22,372 bases of DNA, from the NCBI GenBank assembly GCA_002315565.1, contig DCHD01000056.1, positions 159 through 22,530 of the forward strand, read 5' to 3'. The position numbers were made by a program, and so were the translations under genes. Numbering within the stretch: position 1 is the first letter of the stretch; each line of letters begins with the position of its first letter. This DNA comes from Solobacterium sp. UBA1761. GTDB taxonomy: Bacteria; Bacillota_I; Bacilli_A; Erysipelotrichales; Erysipelotrichaceae. Shown here in pieces: positions 21,724 to 22,372 of this stretch. Below the pieces are notes generated by a model. The model was not told where the DNA came from. It saw only the letters and a program-made list of their open reading frames with translations, and ran no database searches.

Positions 21724-22320
21724 ATGCCAAGAAAGAAAAAAGAAGAAACTGTAATTGAAGAAACAGTAAAAGCTGCTGAAGAAATCAATGAAGAATTACC
21801 AGCAATTGAAGAAACACCTGTTATTGAAGAACCGGTAATCGAAGAAAAAGAATGTTCATGCAAGAAAAAGCCTTGTACTCTGTCAATCGCACTTGCTTGT
21901 ATCATTGTTATTCTGATTGGGGTTATCGCTTATCAGAACCTGATGCCTCATACCTATGATCTTAAGGAAATGTACGCTCTTGAAAATGAACAGTCATTAA
22001 AACTTCCTAATGCCTACTATATGGATGCAAATGGTAACATTCTGAAAAAAGAAGGCAATACAATCAACAACATAGGATACGTTGCATATGAAGCATATGG
22101 CGAAGAAGAATTCGAAAGTATGATAGCAATGTACATTGAATACGGTTATCCATTTGAAACTGTTGACATCAATGGCATCAATGCTTACAAGTATTCTGAA
22201 TCAGATGGTGAAAATACTATTAACTACTATATGTTCTACTGCAATTCAAGTGTAGCAACTGTAATCCTACAGAACCTTGATGAAAGCATGGAACAGTCAA
22301 TACTTTCACAGTTCAACTAA
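21724..22320 (+). CDS. Single-pass membrane protein of unknown function, Glu-rich N-terminus
   Basis: I do not recognise this gene. From the ATG with AAGGAG six bases upstream the product has 198 residues. Residues 1-43 start PRKKK and are then very rich in Glu with repeated (V/A)IEE steps. Then come CSCKKKPC (C44, C46, C51), one membrane span at about 52-73, and an extracytoplasmic domain of about 125 residues with many Tyr, Asn and Glu (EEEFESMIAMYIEYGYPFETVDINGINAYKYSE in pieces). The C-terminal beta-rich rhythm (ING-x-AY, then a hydrophobic strand and a final helix) vaguely recalls small DUF4367-like anchored domains, but I cannot confirm this. An upstream in-frame reading to 21577 is rejected because it overlaps tetR and lacks a ribosome binding site. 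It may share an operator with tetR. Confidence 0.8.
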   Translation: MPRKKKEETVIEETVKAAEEINEELPAIEETPVIEEPVIEEKECSCKKKPCTLSIALACIIVILIGVIAYQNLMPHTYDLKEMYALENEQSLKLPNAYYMDANGNILKKEGNTINNIGYVAYEAYGEEEFESMIAMYIEYGYPFETVDINGINAYKYSESDGENTINYYMFYCNSSVATVILQNLDESMEQSILSQFN

Positions 22321-22346
22321 AAATAAGCCTCACGGCTTATTTTTTT
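22319..22346 (+). terminator. Rho-independent terminator after the small membrane protein gene
   Basis: AAAAATAAGCC (22319-22329) pairs with GGCTTATTTTT (22334-22344) around TCAC, giving an 11-bp stem followed by a T tract to 22346. It begins within the stop codon. The remaining 26 bases to the window end hold no recognisable feature. Confidence 0.92.
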
Positions 22347-22372
22347 CGGAGCTATTAAATTAATGGTGGAGT

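Noticed and set aside
22347..22372. Possible start of a tRNA or another gene at the right edge (ATGGTGGAGT)
   Set aside because: Too few bases to support any call; no acceptor-stem partner or ribosome binding site is visible.

Overview
This 22.4 kb window is an AT-rich, gene-dense chromosomal segment from a low-GC Bacillota. The evidence is an HrcA/CIRCE-controlled hrcA-grpE-dnaK operon, RNase J, a Firmicutes-type DnaB/DnaI helicase-loading pair, a DNA polymerase I without 3'-5' exonuclease motif I, and frequent AAGGAG-type ribosome binding sites. The gene content and style suggest the Erysipelotrichia or a related class. That placement is an inference from the reading only. I see no phage, IS element, CRISPR array, rRNA or tRNA, and no gene-free stretch longer than about 95 bases.

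Layout. (1) 1-2043, minus strand: the heat-shock operon hrcA-grpE-dnaK (dnaK runs off the left edge), driven by a near-consensus promoter flanked by two CIRCE operators. (2) 2055-4197, minus strand: a SEDS glycosyltransferase (ftsW-like), rsmD and coaD in tight succession. (3) 4233-6595, plus strand: def (peptide deformylase) and rnjA (RNase J). These diverge from ftsW across only 35 bp and end in a perfect hairpin terminator. (4) 6613-16062, minus strand: nine abutting or overlapping genes. Transcribed order is an M15-type lipoprotein, trmB, a TroA/ZnuA-like lipoprotein, polA, mutM, coaE, dnaB, dnaI and pfkA. (5) 16109-18304, minus strand: pnp with its own promoter and terminator. (6) 18396-19421, plus strand: a threonine aldolase-type PLP enzyme. 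(7) 19444-21656, minus strand: TetR regulator, GNAT acetyltransferase and ferredoxin-like aldo/keto reductase. (8) 21724-22320, plus strand: a small single-pass membrane protein of unknown function with a strong terminator.

How the genes work together. Most are housekeeping: protein folding, CoA synthesis (coaD and coaE lie in different operons), rRNA and tRNA methylation, RNA decay (RNase J and PNPase), base-excision repair, helicase loading, septal wall synthesis and glycolysis. The nine-gene run joins envelope lipoproteins, tRNA modification, replication/repair and phosphofructokinase in one apparent transcription unit.

The most unusual points are these. Both lipoproteins in that run have lost zinc-ligand residues that define their families: all three His ligands in the ZnuA-like one, and the ExWH His in the M15 one. 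The ZnuA-like gene is translationally coupled to polA. Several genes (ftsW, def and the two lipoproteins) have a -10-like hexamer only 6-8 bases before the start codon with little or no Shine-Dalgarno sequence, which suggests leaderless or near-leaderless mRNAs. I found no convincing wholly novel multi-gene system.
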